Part shown: positions 1 to 8,371 of the stretch, piece by piece | Layout: each line of letters begins with the position of its first letter | How positions within the stretch are numbered: position 1 is the stretch's first letter | Source: Oscillospiraceae bacterium | GTDB lineage: Bacteria > Bacillota > Clostridia > Oscillospirales > Oscillospiraceae | NCBI GenBank assembly: GCA_017410075.1 | Contig: JAFQRK010000063.1 | Span: 1-62,537 of the forward strand | Direction of reading: 5' to 3' | DNA length: 62,537 nt | Notes under the pieces: generated by a model | Seen by the model: the letters and a program-made list of their open reading frames with translations, nothing else | Databases searched by the model: none | What the model was told of the DNA's origin: nothing | Translations under genes and position numbers: made by a program

Positions 1-69
1 AAAGCTGTAATATGGAGCTTTGTGTAGATTTTACAGATATTTCTTCTGACCGATATAAGGAATGTTGTT

Positions 70-852
70 ATGATCAATCGCTTTTTTACTGACTTTCGTA
101 AATATTTCTCCTATTCTGTTGTATCCGCAAGATCTCAGCTGAAGACCGAGGTCGCCGGATCCTACTTGAACTGGATCTGGTGGATCCTGGATCCGCTGTG
201 CTTTATGCTGATCTACACATACATTTTCGGTTATGTGTTTAAGTCCAATGAGCAGTATTTCCCGGTGTTTATCTTTGTAGGCCTTTCTATGTGGAATTTC
301 TTTAACAACACCATCAAAAGCAGCGTCAAGATCGTCAAGCGGAACAAATCCGTAGTCTCCCGTGTATACTTCCCCAAGTATATCCTGGTTGTGGCTCAGC
401 TTTTGGCAGATGCCTTCAAAATGATGATCTCCTTCGGCATCGTAGTGCTGATGATGGTGTTCTTCAAGATCCCGGTTTCCTGGAATGTTCTGTTCTTCAT
501 TCCCATCATTATGACCTTGATGCTTTTCACCTTTGGTTGCTCCTGCTTCATTATGCACTTCGGCGTGTATGTGGAAGACCTGGCGAATGTGGTCAACATC
601 GTGCTGCGCTTCCTGTTTTATCTGACCGGTATTTTTTACAACATCAAGAAAAAGATCCCCGAAGTCGGCGCATATCTGAACGACTTTAACCCCCTGGCAT
701 CCCTGATCACTGCGATGCGCAACTGTTTGATCTACTGCTCCGCACCAAACCTGAAATTCTTAGGCATCTGGTTTGGCGTCAGTGTCATTCTCTCTGTATG
801 CGGCATCGCCCTGGTTTACAAAGAAGAAAACAGTTACTTGAAAGCGGTATAA
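70..852 (+). CDS. ABC-2 type permease of a polysaccharide/teichoic-acid exporter
   Basis: A 260-residue integral membrane protein with about six hydrophobic segments and the layout of the TagG/Wzm family. These permeases form the membrane channel of exporters that move lipid-linked wall teichoic acid or O-antigen-like polymers across the cell membrane. A short amphipathic N-terminus (residues 1-25) precedes the first membrane segment near WIWWILDPLCFMLIYTYIFG, as is typical of the family. The ATPase gene starts 2 nt after the stop codon, and a CDP-glycerol transferase follows, which favours a glycerol-phosphate polymer as substrate. Only 69 bases lie upstream, so the operon may start outside the window. 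A weak GGA-type ribosome binding site precedes the ATG. Confidence 0.85.
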   Translation: MINRFFTDFRKYFSYSVVSARSQLKTEVAGSYLNWIWWILDPLCFMLIYTYIFGYVFKSNEQYFPVFIFVGLSMWNFFNNTIKSSVKIVKRNKSVVSRVYFPKYILVVAQLLADAFKMMISFGIVVLMMVFFKIPVSWNVLFFIPIIMTLMLFTFGCSCFIMHFGVYVEDLANVVNIVLRFLFYLTGIFYNIKKKIPEVGAYLNDFNPLASLITAMRNCLIYCSAPNLKFLGIWFGVSVILSVCGIALVYKEENSYLKAV

Positions 853-854
853 TT

Positions 855-1583
855 ATGAGTGAATACGCCATTGAAGTAGAAAACCTTTGTGTTAACTACA
901 AGAGTCTGAAATCTTACTCTATCAAGAAGCATCTGCTCCTTGGCAAACGGAATAAGGCCCAGATCTGCGAAGCCGTCAAGAATGTCAGCTTCAAGGTGAA
1001 AAAGGGTGAGATCCTGGGTATCGTCGGCAAAAACGGCAGCGGCAAGTCCACGATGCTGCGTGCCATCGCCGGCATCTTTGCTCCCAACAGCGGCACAGTG
1101 GATCTGCACGGCAATTCCATTTCCCTGCTGGCCATCGGCATCGGCTTCAAAACAGAGCTGTCCGGCCGGGACAATATTCTTCTGTCCGGTATGCTGCTGG
1201 GCTTCACCAAAGAGCAGATCAAGGAGAAAATGGAGCAGATCATCGAATTCTCCGAGCTGGGTGACGCCATTGACGCCCCGGTGCGGACCTATTCCAGCGG
1301 TATGCATTCCAAGCTGGCGTTCTCCATTACCGCCATTTTGGAGACCCAGATCATCCTCATCGACGAAGTGCTCAGCGTAGGCGATGCCCGCTTCAAGAAA
1401 AAGAGCTATAAGAAGATGAAGGAACTGATCTCTGACAAAGACCGTACCGTTGTGATCGTTTCTCACGACCGCAAGACCATCGCCGATCTGTGCGACAAGG
1501 TGCTGTGGATCAACGATGGCGAGCTGATGCAGTTCGGCCCTACCGACGCTGTTTTGGACGCCTACGACGAATATATGAAGTAA
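855..1583 (+). CDS. ATP-binding subunit of the polysaccharide/teichoic-acid exporter (TagH/Wzt-like)
   Basis: A 242-residue ABC ATPase that should pair with the permease just upstream. The Walker A motif GKNGSGKST lies at about residues 58-66, the signature region reads YSSGM as in TagH/Wzt-type exporters, and the Walker B region is ILIDEVLSVGD followed by a switch histidine in VSHD. I chose the ATG at 855 over an upstream in-frame start at 798, because the upstream start would overlap the permease by 55 bases and add residues not typical of the family. There is no C-terminal carbohydrate-binding extension of the Wzt type, so substrate choice probably rests with the permease. Confidence 0.87.
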   Translation: MSEYAIEVENLCVNYKSLKSYSIKKHLLLGKRNKAQICEAVKNVSFKVKKGEILGIVGKNGSGKSTMLRAIAGIFAPNSGTVDLHGNSISLLAIGIGFKTELSGRDNILLSGMLLGFTKEQIKEKMEQIIEFSELGDAIDAPVRTYSSGMHSKLAFSITAILETQIILIDEVLSVGDARFKKKSYKKMKELISDKDRTVVIVSHDRKTIADLCDKVLWINDGELMQFGPTDAVLDAYDEYMK

Positions 1584-1613
1584 AGATTTGCGCAGCTTAC
1601 AGGAAGAGAGGGA

Positions 1614-2825
1614 ATGAGTATGTCTGAAAAGAAAGATAAATTCATTGCAAAGACCTTCCGCAAGCTGCGCAAGCTTTTTGTGTGGGTACTGGCGATCCCT
1701 GCCAGGCTTTGGCTGACCTATACCAGCCCGGTGCAAAAAAATAAGGTCATTTTCCTGACCTTCAATCACACCTATACCTGCAACCCCAAATATATCTGCG
1801 AGGAGATCCTGCGGCAGAAATTGCCTCTGGAGATCGTCTGGGTGGTCAAGCCCCATCAGCTGACCGGCACAGATTTCCCAGAATGCGCAAAACGGGTCGT
1901 CCATGGCAAGGGCCCTTATTTTAAAGAGCTGGTAACCGCCAAGGTTTGGGTGGATAATGCCTTCGGCTTCACCTGGAATCCCCTCCCTGCCAAGAAGAAA
2001 AATCAGTTCTATATCCAGACCTGGCACGGCTCTATGGGTTTAAAGCGCATCGGCAGGGAAAATGTAAAGAACAAGCGCTGGTCCATTGCCGCCCGTCTGA
2101 ATGCCCGCTGGGCGGATCTGTGTGTATCCAACAGCAGCTTTGAGACCGATGTCTTCCGCCAGACCCATTGGCCGAAGAACCGGATCGAGGAGCTGGGTCA
2201 CGCCAGAAATGACATTTTCTTCTTTGACGACAGCGCCAAGGCAAAGATCGTCACCCGGGTGCGGCAGCATTTCGGCATTGCGGAAAACAAGAAGATCGCT
2301 CTGTACGCCCCCACCTTCCGCAACAACGACGCCACCGCCTGCTACGATCTGGATCACGGGCAATTTCTGGACGCGCTGGAAGAACGGTTTGGCGCAGACT
2401 TTGTGCTTCTGAGCCGATACCATATGAAGACCCTGAAAGCCCGCAGCGCCCAGGGCAACGACCCCCGGATCCTGGATGCGACCGCCTATCCGGACATTCA
2501 GGAGCTGATGCTGGCTGCAGATGTGGGCATCACCGACTATTCCAGCTGGATCTGCGACTTTGTGCTCACCGGCCGTCCCGGCTTTATCTATGCTCCCGAT
2601 CTGGATTTTTACGACCGCGAACGCGGCTTCTATTATCCGCTGGAGGAGACCCCCTTCCCCATCGCCCAAACCAACGCTGCCCTGCGCGAAAATGTCCTGC
2701 TTTTTGATGCCGAGCTCTACGCCCGGAAAACGGAATACTTCCTGCGCCGGCGCGGCTGCCAGGAAACCGGCACCGCAGCCAGACAGATCGTGGAGATCAT
2801 CAAGCAGCAGTGCGGCCTGATCTGA
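1614..2825 (+). CDS. CDP-glycerol glycerophosphotransferase family protein
   Basis: A 403-residue protein of the TagB/TagF family (Pfam Glyphos_transf), which transfers glycerol phosphate from CDP-glycerol to a lipid-linked or growing polymer on the inner face of the membrane. Family landmarks are TWHGSMGLKRIG (about residue 140), YAPTFRNN (about residue 227) and TDYSSWICDFVLTGRPGFIYAPDLDFYDRERGFYY near the C-terminus. The length fits a single-domain TagB-like enzyme rather than the longer TagF polymerase. A second ATG at 1620 is equally possible. AGGAAGAG precedes both. It sits between the exporter genes and an acyltransferase, so the cluster looks like a teichoic-acid assembly and decoration set. 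Confidence 0.85.
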   Translation: MSMSEKKDKFIAKTFRKLRKLFVWVLAIPARLWLTYTSPVQKNKVIFLTFNHTYTCNPKYICEEILRQKLPLEIVWVVKPHQLTGTDFPECAKRVVHGKGPYFKELVTAKVWVDNAFGFTWNPLPAKKKNQFYIQTWHGSMGLKRIGRENVKNKRWSIAARLNARWADLCVSNSSFETDVFRQTHWPKNRIEELGHARNDIFFFDDSAKAKIVTRVRQHFGIAENKKIALYAPTFRNNDATACYDLDHGQFLDALEERFGADFVLLSRYHMKTLKARSAQGNDPRILDATAYPDIQELMLAADVGITDYSSWICDFVLTGRPGFIYAPDLDFYDRERGFYYPLEETPFPIAQTNAALRENVLLFDAELYARKTEYFLRRRGCQETGTAARQIVEIIKQQCGLI

Positions 2826-2850
2826 TCCTAAAACCGAAAGGAGAGAACCT

Positions 2851-3924
2851 ATGGCTTCCCGCAAAAATCGCAACGGAAAAATCGACTTTTTAAAGTTTCT
2901 TTTTGCTGTCATTGTGCTGATCCACCACAGCCGGTATGTCGTCGGTGACGATAAATCCCTGTTCTTAGGCGGAAGCTTCGCTGTGGAGTTCTACTTTCTG
3001 GTCTCCGGCTATCTGATGATGGCCAGCATTCAAAAAATGGGCCAGCGTACCAAATCCCTGGGCGCGGAGACCGGCGAGTTCCTGCTGAAAAAATACAAAA
3101 GCTTTTGCCCCGAGATCTTGATCACCTATGTCATCGCCTTTGCTGTTACCTATTTGGGAACCAAAACCAAGTTCTTCACGCTGCTTTCCACCACCTTCTC
3201 CGAACTCCTGCTGATCAATATGACCGGCATCTGGGCGAAGAGTGTCAACGGTGCCATTTGGTATCTGTCCTCTATGCTGATCGCTATGGCGATCCTTTTC
3301 CCGCTGCTGCGCAAATTTGGCGATACCGCGCTGTATGTCATTATCCCCGTGGGCTCTGTACTTTTGCTGGGCTGGTTCTGCGGCAATGTGAAGTCCCCCC
3401 GAAATCCCACCGAATGGATGGGCTGGACCTACAAGGGCAATATCCGCGCCCTGGCAGAGCTGGGCATCGGCATCACGATGTATCCCATTGTGGAGAAGAT
3501 GAAGAAGATCAATTTCTCCATCTTTGGCAGGATCCTGCTGACCGCCGTGGAATATATCTGCTATGCGCAGCTGATCCACTATATGTTCACCAGCACCGCC
3601 ACCCGAAAGGATTTCTTCTACCTGCTGGTTTACGCCATTGCGCTGATCCTCTCCTTCAGCCAGAAGGGTATTGACACCGCGGTGTTCCGCTGGCGGTTCT
3701 TCTCCTGGCTGGGAAGATTCAGCTTCCCGCTGTATCTGTGCCATCATTTCTATTCCAAGCACATCCGGGGATTCTTCCCCAAGTACTCTGACCGGCGTCT
3801 GCTGGCAGTTTACTACGGCGTTTCCGTTGTAACTGCGCTGGTGGTTATGGGTCTTTGCGGTCTGATCCGCAAATACGGCAGCAAATTAAACCTGAAGCGG
3901 CTCTTTGTCCGTCCCGCCGCTTAA
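2851..3924 (+). CDS. Membrane acyltransferase, family 3
   Basis: A 357-residue protein with about ten hydrophobic segments. It has the N-terminal pattern of acyltransferase family 3 (OatA/NodX-like): a charged start followed by KIDFLKFLFAVIVLIHHSRYV, where the histidine pair is typical. These enzymes move acetyl or other short acyl groups onto extracytoplasmic sugars or polymers. It is the last gene of the four-gene surface-polymer operon, 25 nt after the glycerophosphotransferase, with a clear AAGGAGAG site before the ATG. The probable role is acylation of the exported polymer or its lipid intermediate. There is no soluble C-terminal SGNH domain of the OatA type. Confidence 0.8.
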   Translation: MASRKNRNGKIDFLKFLFAVIVLIHHSRYVVGDDKSLFLGGSFAVEFYFLVSGYLMMASIQKMGQRTKSLGAETGEFLLKKYKSFCPEILITYVIAFAVTYLGTKTKFFTLLSTTFSELLLINMTGIWAKSVNGAIWYLSSMLIAMAILFPLLRKFGDTALYVIIPVGSVLLLGWFCGNVKSPRNPTEWMGWTYKGNIRALAELGIGITMYPIVEKMKKINFSIFGRILLTAVEYICYAQLIHYMFTSTATRKDFFYLLVYAIALILSFSQKGIDTAVFRWRFFSWLGRFSFPLYLCHHFYSKHIRGFFPKYSDRRLLAVYYGVSVVTALVVMGLCGLIRKYGSKLNLKRLFVRPAA

Positions 3925-3956
3925 GGTTTCTTGTCATCCCGAGCGCAATAGATGAC

Positions 3957-3986
3957 AAAAAGCGAGGTGAATTTCACCTCGCTTTT
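3957..3986. terminator. Bidirectional intrinsic terminator
   Basis: A near-perfect inverted repeat, AAAAGCGAGGTGAA paired with TTCACCTCGCTTTT, lies between convergent genes. The A-rich left arm and T-rich right arm let it work in both directions. A short GTCATC/GATGAC remnant (3933-3956) of a dispersed repeat precedes it. Confidence 0.85.
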
Positions 3987-3990
3987 CTTT

Positions 3991-5613
3991 TTACTTTTCG
4001 ATTCCGTAGATCACATAGTTTTCGTCCTGATAAACCAGACTGACCCGGCTCAAGTCGTTTTTCGATTCAAAGGACGCTTGCTGTCCTGCCTCCAGCAGCA
4101 GGAAATCCTTTGTTCCTTCCAGCGTCCGGTTGGTCTTCAGGCACAGCCAGGAGTTGAAGGAAATATTGGCTAAGTTGTCCGTATGCACATTCACAAACCG
4201 GATCGCTCCGTCGGACATTTCCGTGATGATATTTCCGTTCCAGAAATGGCCGTAACCCCGGTCATAGCCGTTTTCCACCAGGAATTCCACCACCGGATCC
4301 AGCTTGTCGGTGATCTCCCGATCCGTGAACACCAGTCCCTCGTATTTCTGTTCAAATTGGGTGTGATCCAGGAAATAAATGCCGTTGACCGCACCGTTGA
4401 GGAAGATGATCACCGCCGCAGCCATCGGCAATACCCGGCGCATATCCAGACCATTTGCCTTCTTGGGTCTTTCCGTCAGGGTCTGGGCAAAAACGGGGAT
4501 GAACCACGCCACCACCGGTGTGAAGTACAAAACATAGTAATAGTACTTGCCCAGCACACAGAACACCAGCAGCATTGCCACCAGGTAGCTCAGGAACATC
4601 ACTGACGGCAGCGCCTTGCTGACATCCTTGTGCTCCTTGTACTTGACAATCTGCACCACAGCCACGATGATACAGCCAATCGTCAGCATCACCGCCAGCA
4701 CAGAAAGCACGCCCAGCACGCTGATGAGCTTGACCTCGTCCCGGAAGCCGAAATGATGCATAAGGCCGTAGGAAATGTTCTTGAAATAGGAAACATCCAG
4801 CAGACCCACCATATTTTCAGAATAGTCGCTGAACACATACTGCTTTGCCAGCACATTGGTGTTTACCAGGAAGCCAAAAGCAAAGAAAGCCGTAGAGCCG
4901 ATGGTATTGAGCAAATATCCCAGGCGCTTTCCCGTATGAGGGCCCGCCTCCCGCTTGCAAACCAAATCATCCATCACAAAGTAGGTGAAGACCGCCAGCA
5001 GCAGCGGCGCGTGGGTCATCATACCCTGCCGGACGCCGCCCAAGCCGCCCAGGAAGGACAGCACCATCAGCGCCACCGTACGGATCGCGATCCACCGGAC
5101 GCTTCTGCCCTCATTTTTTGCAAATACCAGGCCGGCGATCACCATAGAAATGGCAATGTGGGGAATATAGTAGCCGTTATACAGCACGATCCGTCCGTAG
5201 CATACGCTGACCGGCAGCAGGAACAGCCCTGCGCTGATGCAAAATATCTTTCTGCTGATGCCGGTGGCTTTGGTGAATACATAGAAAGACCCGACCAGGA
5301 TCGCCTGCAGGATCAGCGCACCGAAAAAGCGCACCATATGCCAGTCATCAAAAATCCAAAACAGCGGCGCATATACCAGCTGGGTGTTGAGAACACGCAG
5401 CTCTGTGGAATAGCCCCAATCCTTTGTCAGGATGCCGCCGTTTTCCGCCAGATGATTGGCCAGCACCAGCTCGCTGGACGCATCGGAGTCGATGCAGTAT
5501 TTTGTTGCATAGTAGGTCAAAATAACAGAAAACAATGCGCAAAGGCAGAGAAAAATCTCTGCAAATCCAATGCCCTCTTTGATCTTGACCGGCTGTTTAC
5601 GCAGTTTCGCCAT
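3991..5613 (-). CDS. Polytopic membrane protein, glycosyltransferase-like (GT-C fold suspected)
   Basis: A 540-residue protein with roughly eleven to twelve hydrophobic segments and a soluble C-terminal part of about 140 residues. After the first membrane segment there is an acidic first loop (YCIDSDASSELVLANHLAENGG). Multi-membrane GT-C glycosyltransferases often carry acidic residues in this first loop, so a lipid-linked sugar transferase is a reasonable guess, but I recognise no defining motif. The ATG is preceded by GGAGGGGG. It is convergent with the surface-polymer operon and shares a terminator with it. Confidence 0.6.
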   Translation of the reverse strand: MAKLRKQPVKIKEGIGFAEIFLCLCALFSVILTYYATKYCIDSDASSELVLANHLAENGGILTKDWGYSTELRVLNTQLVYAPLFWIFDDWHMVRFFGALILQAILVGSFYVFTKATGISRKIFCISAGLFLLPVSVCYGRIVLYNGYYIPHIAISMVIAGLVFAKNEGRSVRWIAIRTVALMVLSFLGGLGGVRQGMMTHAPLLLAVFTYFVMDDLVCKREAGPHTGKRLGYLLNTIGSTAFFAFGFLVNTNVLAKQYVFSDYSENMVGLLDVSYFKNISYGLMHHFGFRDEVKLISVLGVLSVLAVMLTIGCIIVAVVQIVKYKEHKDVSKALPSVMFLSYLVAMLLVFCVLGKYYYYVLYFTPVVAWFIPVFAQTLTERPKKANGLDMRRVLPMAAAVIIFLNGAVNGIYFLDHTQFEQKYEGLVFTDREITDKLDPVVEFLVENGYDRGYGHFWNGNIITEMSDGAIRFVNVHTDNLANISFNSWLCLKTNRTLEGTKDFLLLEAGQQASFESKNDLSRVSLVYQDENYVIYGIEK

Positions 5614-5670
5614 GGTATTTCCCCCTCCGAATGATCGGTATCAGCGTACCATATTCGCCACTTAAAGTCA

Positions 5671-5699
5671 AGAAGGCAGACCCTTTGGCCTGCCTTCTG
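5671..5699 (-). terminator. Intrinsic terminator after the flavodiiron gene
   Basis: AGAAGGCAG and CTGCCTTCT form a stem around CC-CTTT-GG. Read on the minus strand it is followed by TTGACTTTAA, a modest T-rich tail. It lies a few bases past the stop codon of the flavodiiron gene. Confidence 0.65.
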
Positions 5700-5702
5700 C
5701 TG

Positions 5703-7493
5703 TTATTGAATGGGCTCAAAATCCGCTGCGCCGTGCTTGCACAGGGGGCAGATGAGATCGTCGGGCAGTTCCTCGCCCTCGTAGACCCAGCCGCAGATCT
5801 TGCACACGAAGCCCTTCTTGCCCTCGGTCTGGGGCTTGGGTTTTACGCTGTTTTGATAGTAATCATAGGTCATGGTAGGCTTATCTTCCATCACTCTTGC
5901 CTCTGTAACAGAGCAGATAAACATTCCGTGGGTGCCCAGATCCAGAAAGCTTTCCACCTTCAAAGACATAAAGGAGTTGATATACCGGGGCAGGAACCGC
6001 AGGCCGTTGTCGCTGCGCAGCTCCTCGATCCCGGCAAACTTATCTACCGTCCGTCCGCTCTGGAAGCCAAAATTCTCAAACACAGAGAAGGGTGCGGAGG
6101 TGTCCAGGCAGTTGACATTCAGAATGCCCGTCTGCTTGATGACATGGTAAGAATAATTCTGCTTATTGATGGTGACCGCCACACGGTTAGGCGTGCTTGT
6201 GACCTGGGTGACCGTATTGACGATCAGGCCATTATCCTTGGTGCCGTCATTGCTGGTTACCACATACAGACCGTAGCCGATATTGAACAGCGCACTCAGA
6301 TCGTTCTTGTTGGCAGTATCTGCCCGCTGGGCAATATACTCCCTGCACAGCTCGTTTGCCAAATTCTCGATCTGATTTCTGCTGTCCTCGCTGAGTGCAG
6401 ACAGCATTCTCACAGTGGTATCGGTAAAGGTCAGATTCTTGCTGTCCTCCAGCATAGCGCGCATCGCCTTGGCAGCCAGCGGCGCCCAGGAGCCGTTTTC
6501 CATCAGCGCTACAGTGCGGTTCTGGAAATTGCGCTCCGTCAAATGGTGGATAAATTCCTTCATAAAGGGGAACACATCCGCATTATAGGTCGTGGTGGCC
6601 AGCACCAGCTTATTGTAACGGAAGGCATCCTCCACCGCTTCTGCCATATCGCAGCGGGCCAAATCATTGACCACCACCTTGGGACAGCCCTTTTCCTTCA
6701 GCTTCTGTGCCAGCAGCTCCACACCGGCCTTGGTATTGCCGTAAACGGAGGTGTAGGCGATCACGATGCCCTCGCTCTCCGGACGGTAAGAGGACCAGAT
6801 GTCATACAAATTGATATAGCTTTGCAGATTTTCCGTCAGCACCGGCCCGTGCAGGGGGCAAATGGCGGCAATATCCAGCGCAGCTGCCTTTTTCAGCAGC
6901 GCCTGCACCTGTGTGCCGTATTTTCCCACAATGCCGATGTAGTACCGGCGGGCTTCGCAGGCCCAATCCTCCTGCACATCCAGCGCGCCGAACTTGCCAA
7001 AGCCGTCTGCAGAAAACAGCACCTTATCGTAAGCATCGTATGTTACGATCACTTCCGGCCAATGGACCATGGGCGCCGCTACAAAGTGGAGCACATGCTT
7101 GCCCAGATTCAGGGTGTCCCCTTCTCCCACCACGATGCGGCGGTCGGCAAAGTCCGTGCCAAAAAAGTTCTGCATCATAGAAAAGGCCTTACCGGACGCA
7201 ACCACCACCGCCTCAGGATACAGCTTCAGGAAATTATGCACATTGGCAGAGTGGTCCGGCTCCATATGCTGCACCACCAGATAGCTGGGGGTTCGGCCTG
7301 CCAGCTCCCTCTGGATATTATCCAGCCACTCGTGGGTGAAATGCTGATCCACCGTGTCCATCACAGCGATCTTTTCATCCAGGATCATATAGGAATTGTA
7401 GCTCATACCGTTGGGAACTGCATACTGCCCCTCAAACAGGTCGATCTGATGATCGTTTACGCCGATGTACTTAATATCATTTGTAATGGTCAT
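5703..7493 (-). CDS. Flavodiiron protein fused to a flavin reductase domain and rubredoxin
   Basis: A 596-residue, three-part electron-transfer protein expected to reduce O2 (to water) or NO in the cytoplasm of an anaerobe. In order it has a metallo-beta-lactamase-like diiron domain (about 1-245, ligands in HMEPDH, VHWPEV, FSADGFG and CPLHGPVL), a flavodoxin domain (about 250-390, FMN loop TSVYGNT), a flavin reductase-like FMN domain (about 400-545), and a C-terminal rubredoxin with CKIC and CPLC pairs. All four diiron motif regions are intact. I chose the third ATG (7493): the first two ATGs (7508, 7499) overlap or abut the GAGGAG ribosome site, which is well spaced for 7493. The gene follows a Crp/Fnr regulator on the same strand and has a CRP-like site before its predicted promoter. 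Confidence 0.9.
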   Translation of the reverse strand: MTITNDIKYIGVNDHQIDLFEGQYAVPNGMSYNSYMILDEKIAVMDTVDQHFTHEWLDNIQRELAGRTPSYLVVQHMEPDHSANVHNFLKLYPEAVVVASGKAFSMMQNFFGTDFADRRIVVGEGDTLNLGKHVLHFVAAPMVHWPEVIVTYDAYDKVLFSADGFGKFGALDVQEDWACEARRYYIGIVGKYGTQVQALLKKAAALDIAAICPLHGPVLTENLQSYINLYDIWSSYRPESEGIVIAYTSVYGNTKAGVELLAQKLKEKGCPKVVVNDLARCDMAEAVEDAFRYNKLVLATTTYNADVFPFMKEFIHHLTERNFQNRTVALMENGSWAPLAAKAMRAMLEDSKNLTFTDTTVRMLSALSEDSRNQIENLANELCREYIAQRADTANKNDLSALFNIGYGLYVVTSNDGTKDNGLIVNTVTQVTSTPNRVAVTINKQNYSYHVIKQTGILNVNCLDTSAPFSVFENFGFQSGRTVDKFAGIEELRSDNGLRFLPRYINSFMSLKVESFLDLGTHGMFICSVTEARVMEDKPTMTYDYYQNSVKPKPQTEGKKGFVCKICGWVYEGEELPDDLICPLCKHGAADFEPIQ

Positions 7494-7524
7494 AGTCATT
7501 CTCCTCATTTAATGCTCTGGGTAT

Positions 7525-7565
7525 AGTATACGCCTATTTTACATCCGTTCTGTGATGAAATCACA
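7525..7565 (-). promoter_or_regulatory. Class II-type activator promoter of the flavodiiron gene (CRP-like box plus -10)
   Basis: A perfect palindrome TGTGATGAAATCACA occupies 7551-7565. On the minus strand a TATACT -10 box lies at 7530-7525, and no -35 box is seen 17 bases before it. The palindrome centre (7558) falls about 40-41 bases before the predicted start near 7518, the position used by CRP/FNR activators that replace a -35 element. The site lies between the end of the Crp/Fnr gene and the flavodiiron start. Confidence 0.7.
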
Positions 7566-7571
7566 AGCTTT

Positions 7572-8231
7572 TTATGTGTCGCTTAAATTTTCCAGTTTTT
7601 CCTGCGCAGTGATCTCAATGGTGCCGCGGGTCAGCCGCACCATACCTTCATTCTGGAAATACCGCAGCATCCGGGTAACCACCTCCCGGGCTGTGCCCAT
7701 ATGGGCGGCGATCTTTTCGTGGGTGATCTTCAGCGTGCTGCACCCCTCCAGCTGCATTTCCTCCAGCAGGAAGCCCGCCAGCCGCTTGTCAAAGCTCTTC
7801 CACATGATCTGCTCCATCAGCCACATCAGCTCCGAAAAATTGCTGCTGAGCAGGCTGCGGGCATAATTGGACACCGCCAGGGACTCGTCCATCAAATTCT
7901 TGAAAAGGCAGGCAGGAATGCTCCAGAATTCCGCATCTTTTTCCGCCTCGATCATCACATTGAACTGCAGATCCGGCATTACGCAGGAGGCGCTGAGCAG
8001 GCTCACATCATACTCAAACAGCCGGCCAATGGTGATCTCTCTGCCGTCCTCCGACAGAATATACGCCCGCAGCTGGCCGCTTCTGATCAGCACCAGTCCC
8101 AGACACTGGGCGCTGCTGTCGTGAATATGGGTGCCTTTCGGGGCTGTGTGAAACTCGATGACCTGGGCAATCCGATCCTGCTGCTCCCGGGTCAGCTTTT
8201 CCCATATTGGAAAATACTCTTTAAATTCCAT
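7572..8231 (-). CDS. Crp/Fnr family transcriptional regulator
   Basis: A 219-residue regulator with an N-terminal cyclic-nucleotide-binding-like beta barrel (about 15-120), a long dimer helix, and a C-terminal winged helix (about 150-215). The recognition helix reads GTAREVVTRML, so the R-E-x-x-x-R pattern matches the CRP residues known to read GTGA half-sites. No N-terminal cysteine cluster of the FNR type is seen, and the phosphate-binding cassette of true cAMP receptors is not obvious, so the signal is unknown. The ATG at 8231 has AGGTGG well spaced before it; an upstream GTG (8243) lies inside that site. It sits between two redox operons whose promoters carry matching sites. HcpR-like or other redox/nitrosative-stress regulators are the closest functional analogies, by inference. 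Confidence 0.88.
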   Translation of the reverse strand: MEFKEYFPIWEKLTREQQDRIAQVIEFHTAPKGTHIHDSSAQCLGLVLIRSGQLRAYILSEDGREITIGRLFEYDVSLLSASCVMPDLQFNVMIEAEKDAEFWSIPACLFKNLMDESLAVSNYARSLLSSNFSELMWLMEQIMWKSFDKRLAGFLLEEMQLEGCSTLKITHEKIAAHMGTAREVVTRMLRYFQNEGMVRLTRGTIEITAQEKLENLSDT

Positions 8232-8298
8232 TGCCTGCACCACCTTTCTTAGCAGTTATTTTTATTATACACCCCAAATTGCATTTTGTATATATGAT

Positions 8299-8340
8299 GG
8301 TGACAAAATCACAGAAGAAAATCTTTCAAGTGGATATACT
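8299..8340 (+). promoter_or_regulatory. Class II-type activator promoter of trxA-trxB (CRP-like box plus -10)
   Basis: GGTGACAAAATCACA (8299-8313) is the same 15-base site type as the one before the flavodiiron gene. Read on the minus strand it is TGTGATTTTGTCACC, so it shares the TGTGA-N5-TCAC pattern. A TATACT -10 box lies at 8335-8340, with the site centre 29 bases before it and no -35 box at the usual place. The predicted start near 8347 puts the site at about -41. Confidence 0.68.
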
Positions 8341-8371
8341 AAAGAAAAAAACAGGAAAGGAGCTGACAAAA

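Noticed and set aside
5631-7526. 631-codon open frame opposite the flavodiiron gene
   Set aside because: The minus-strand protein has all expected catalytic motifs, while the plus frame has none.
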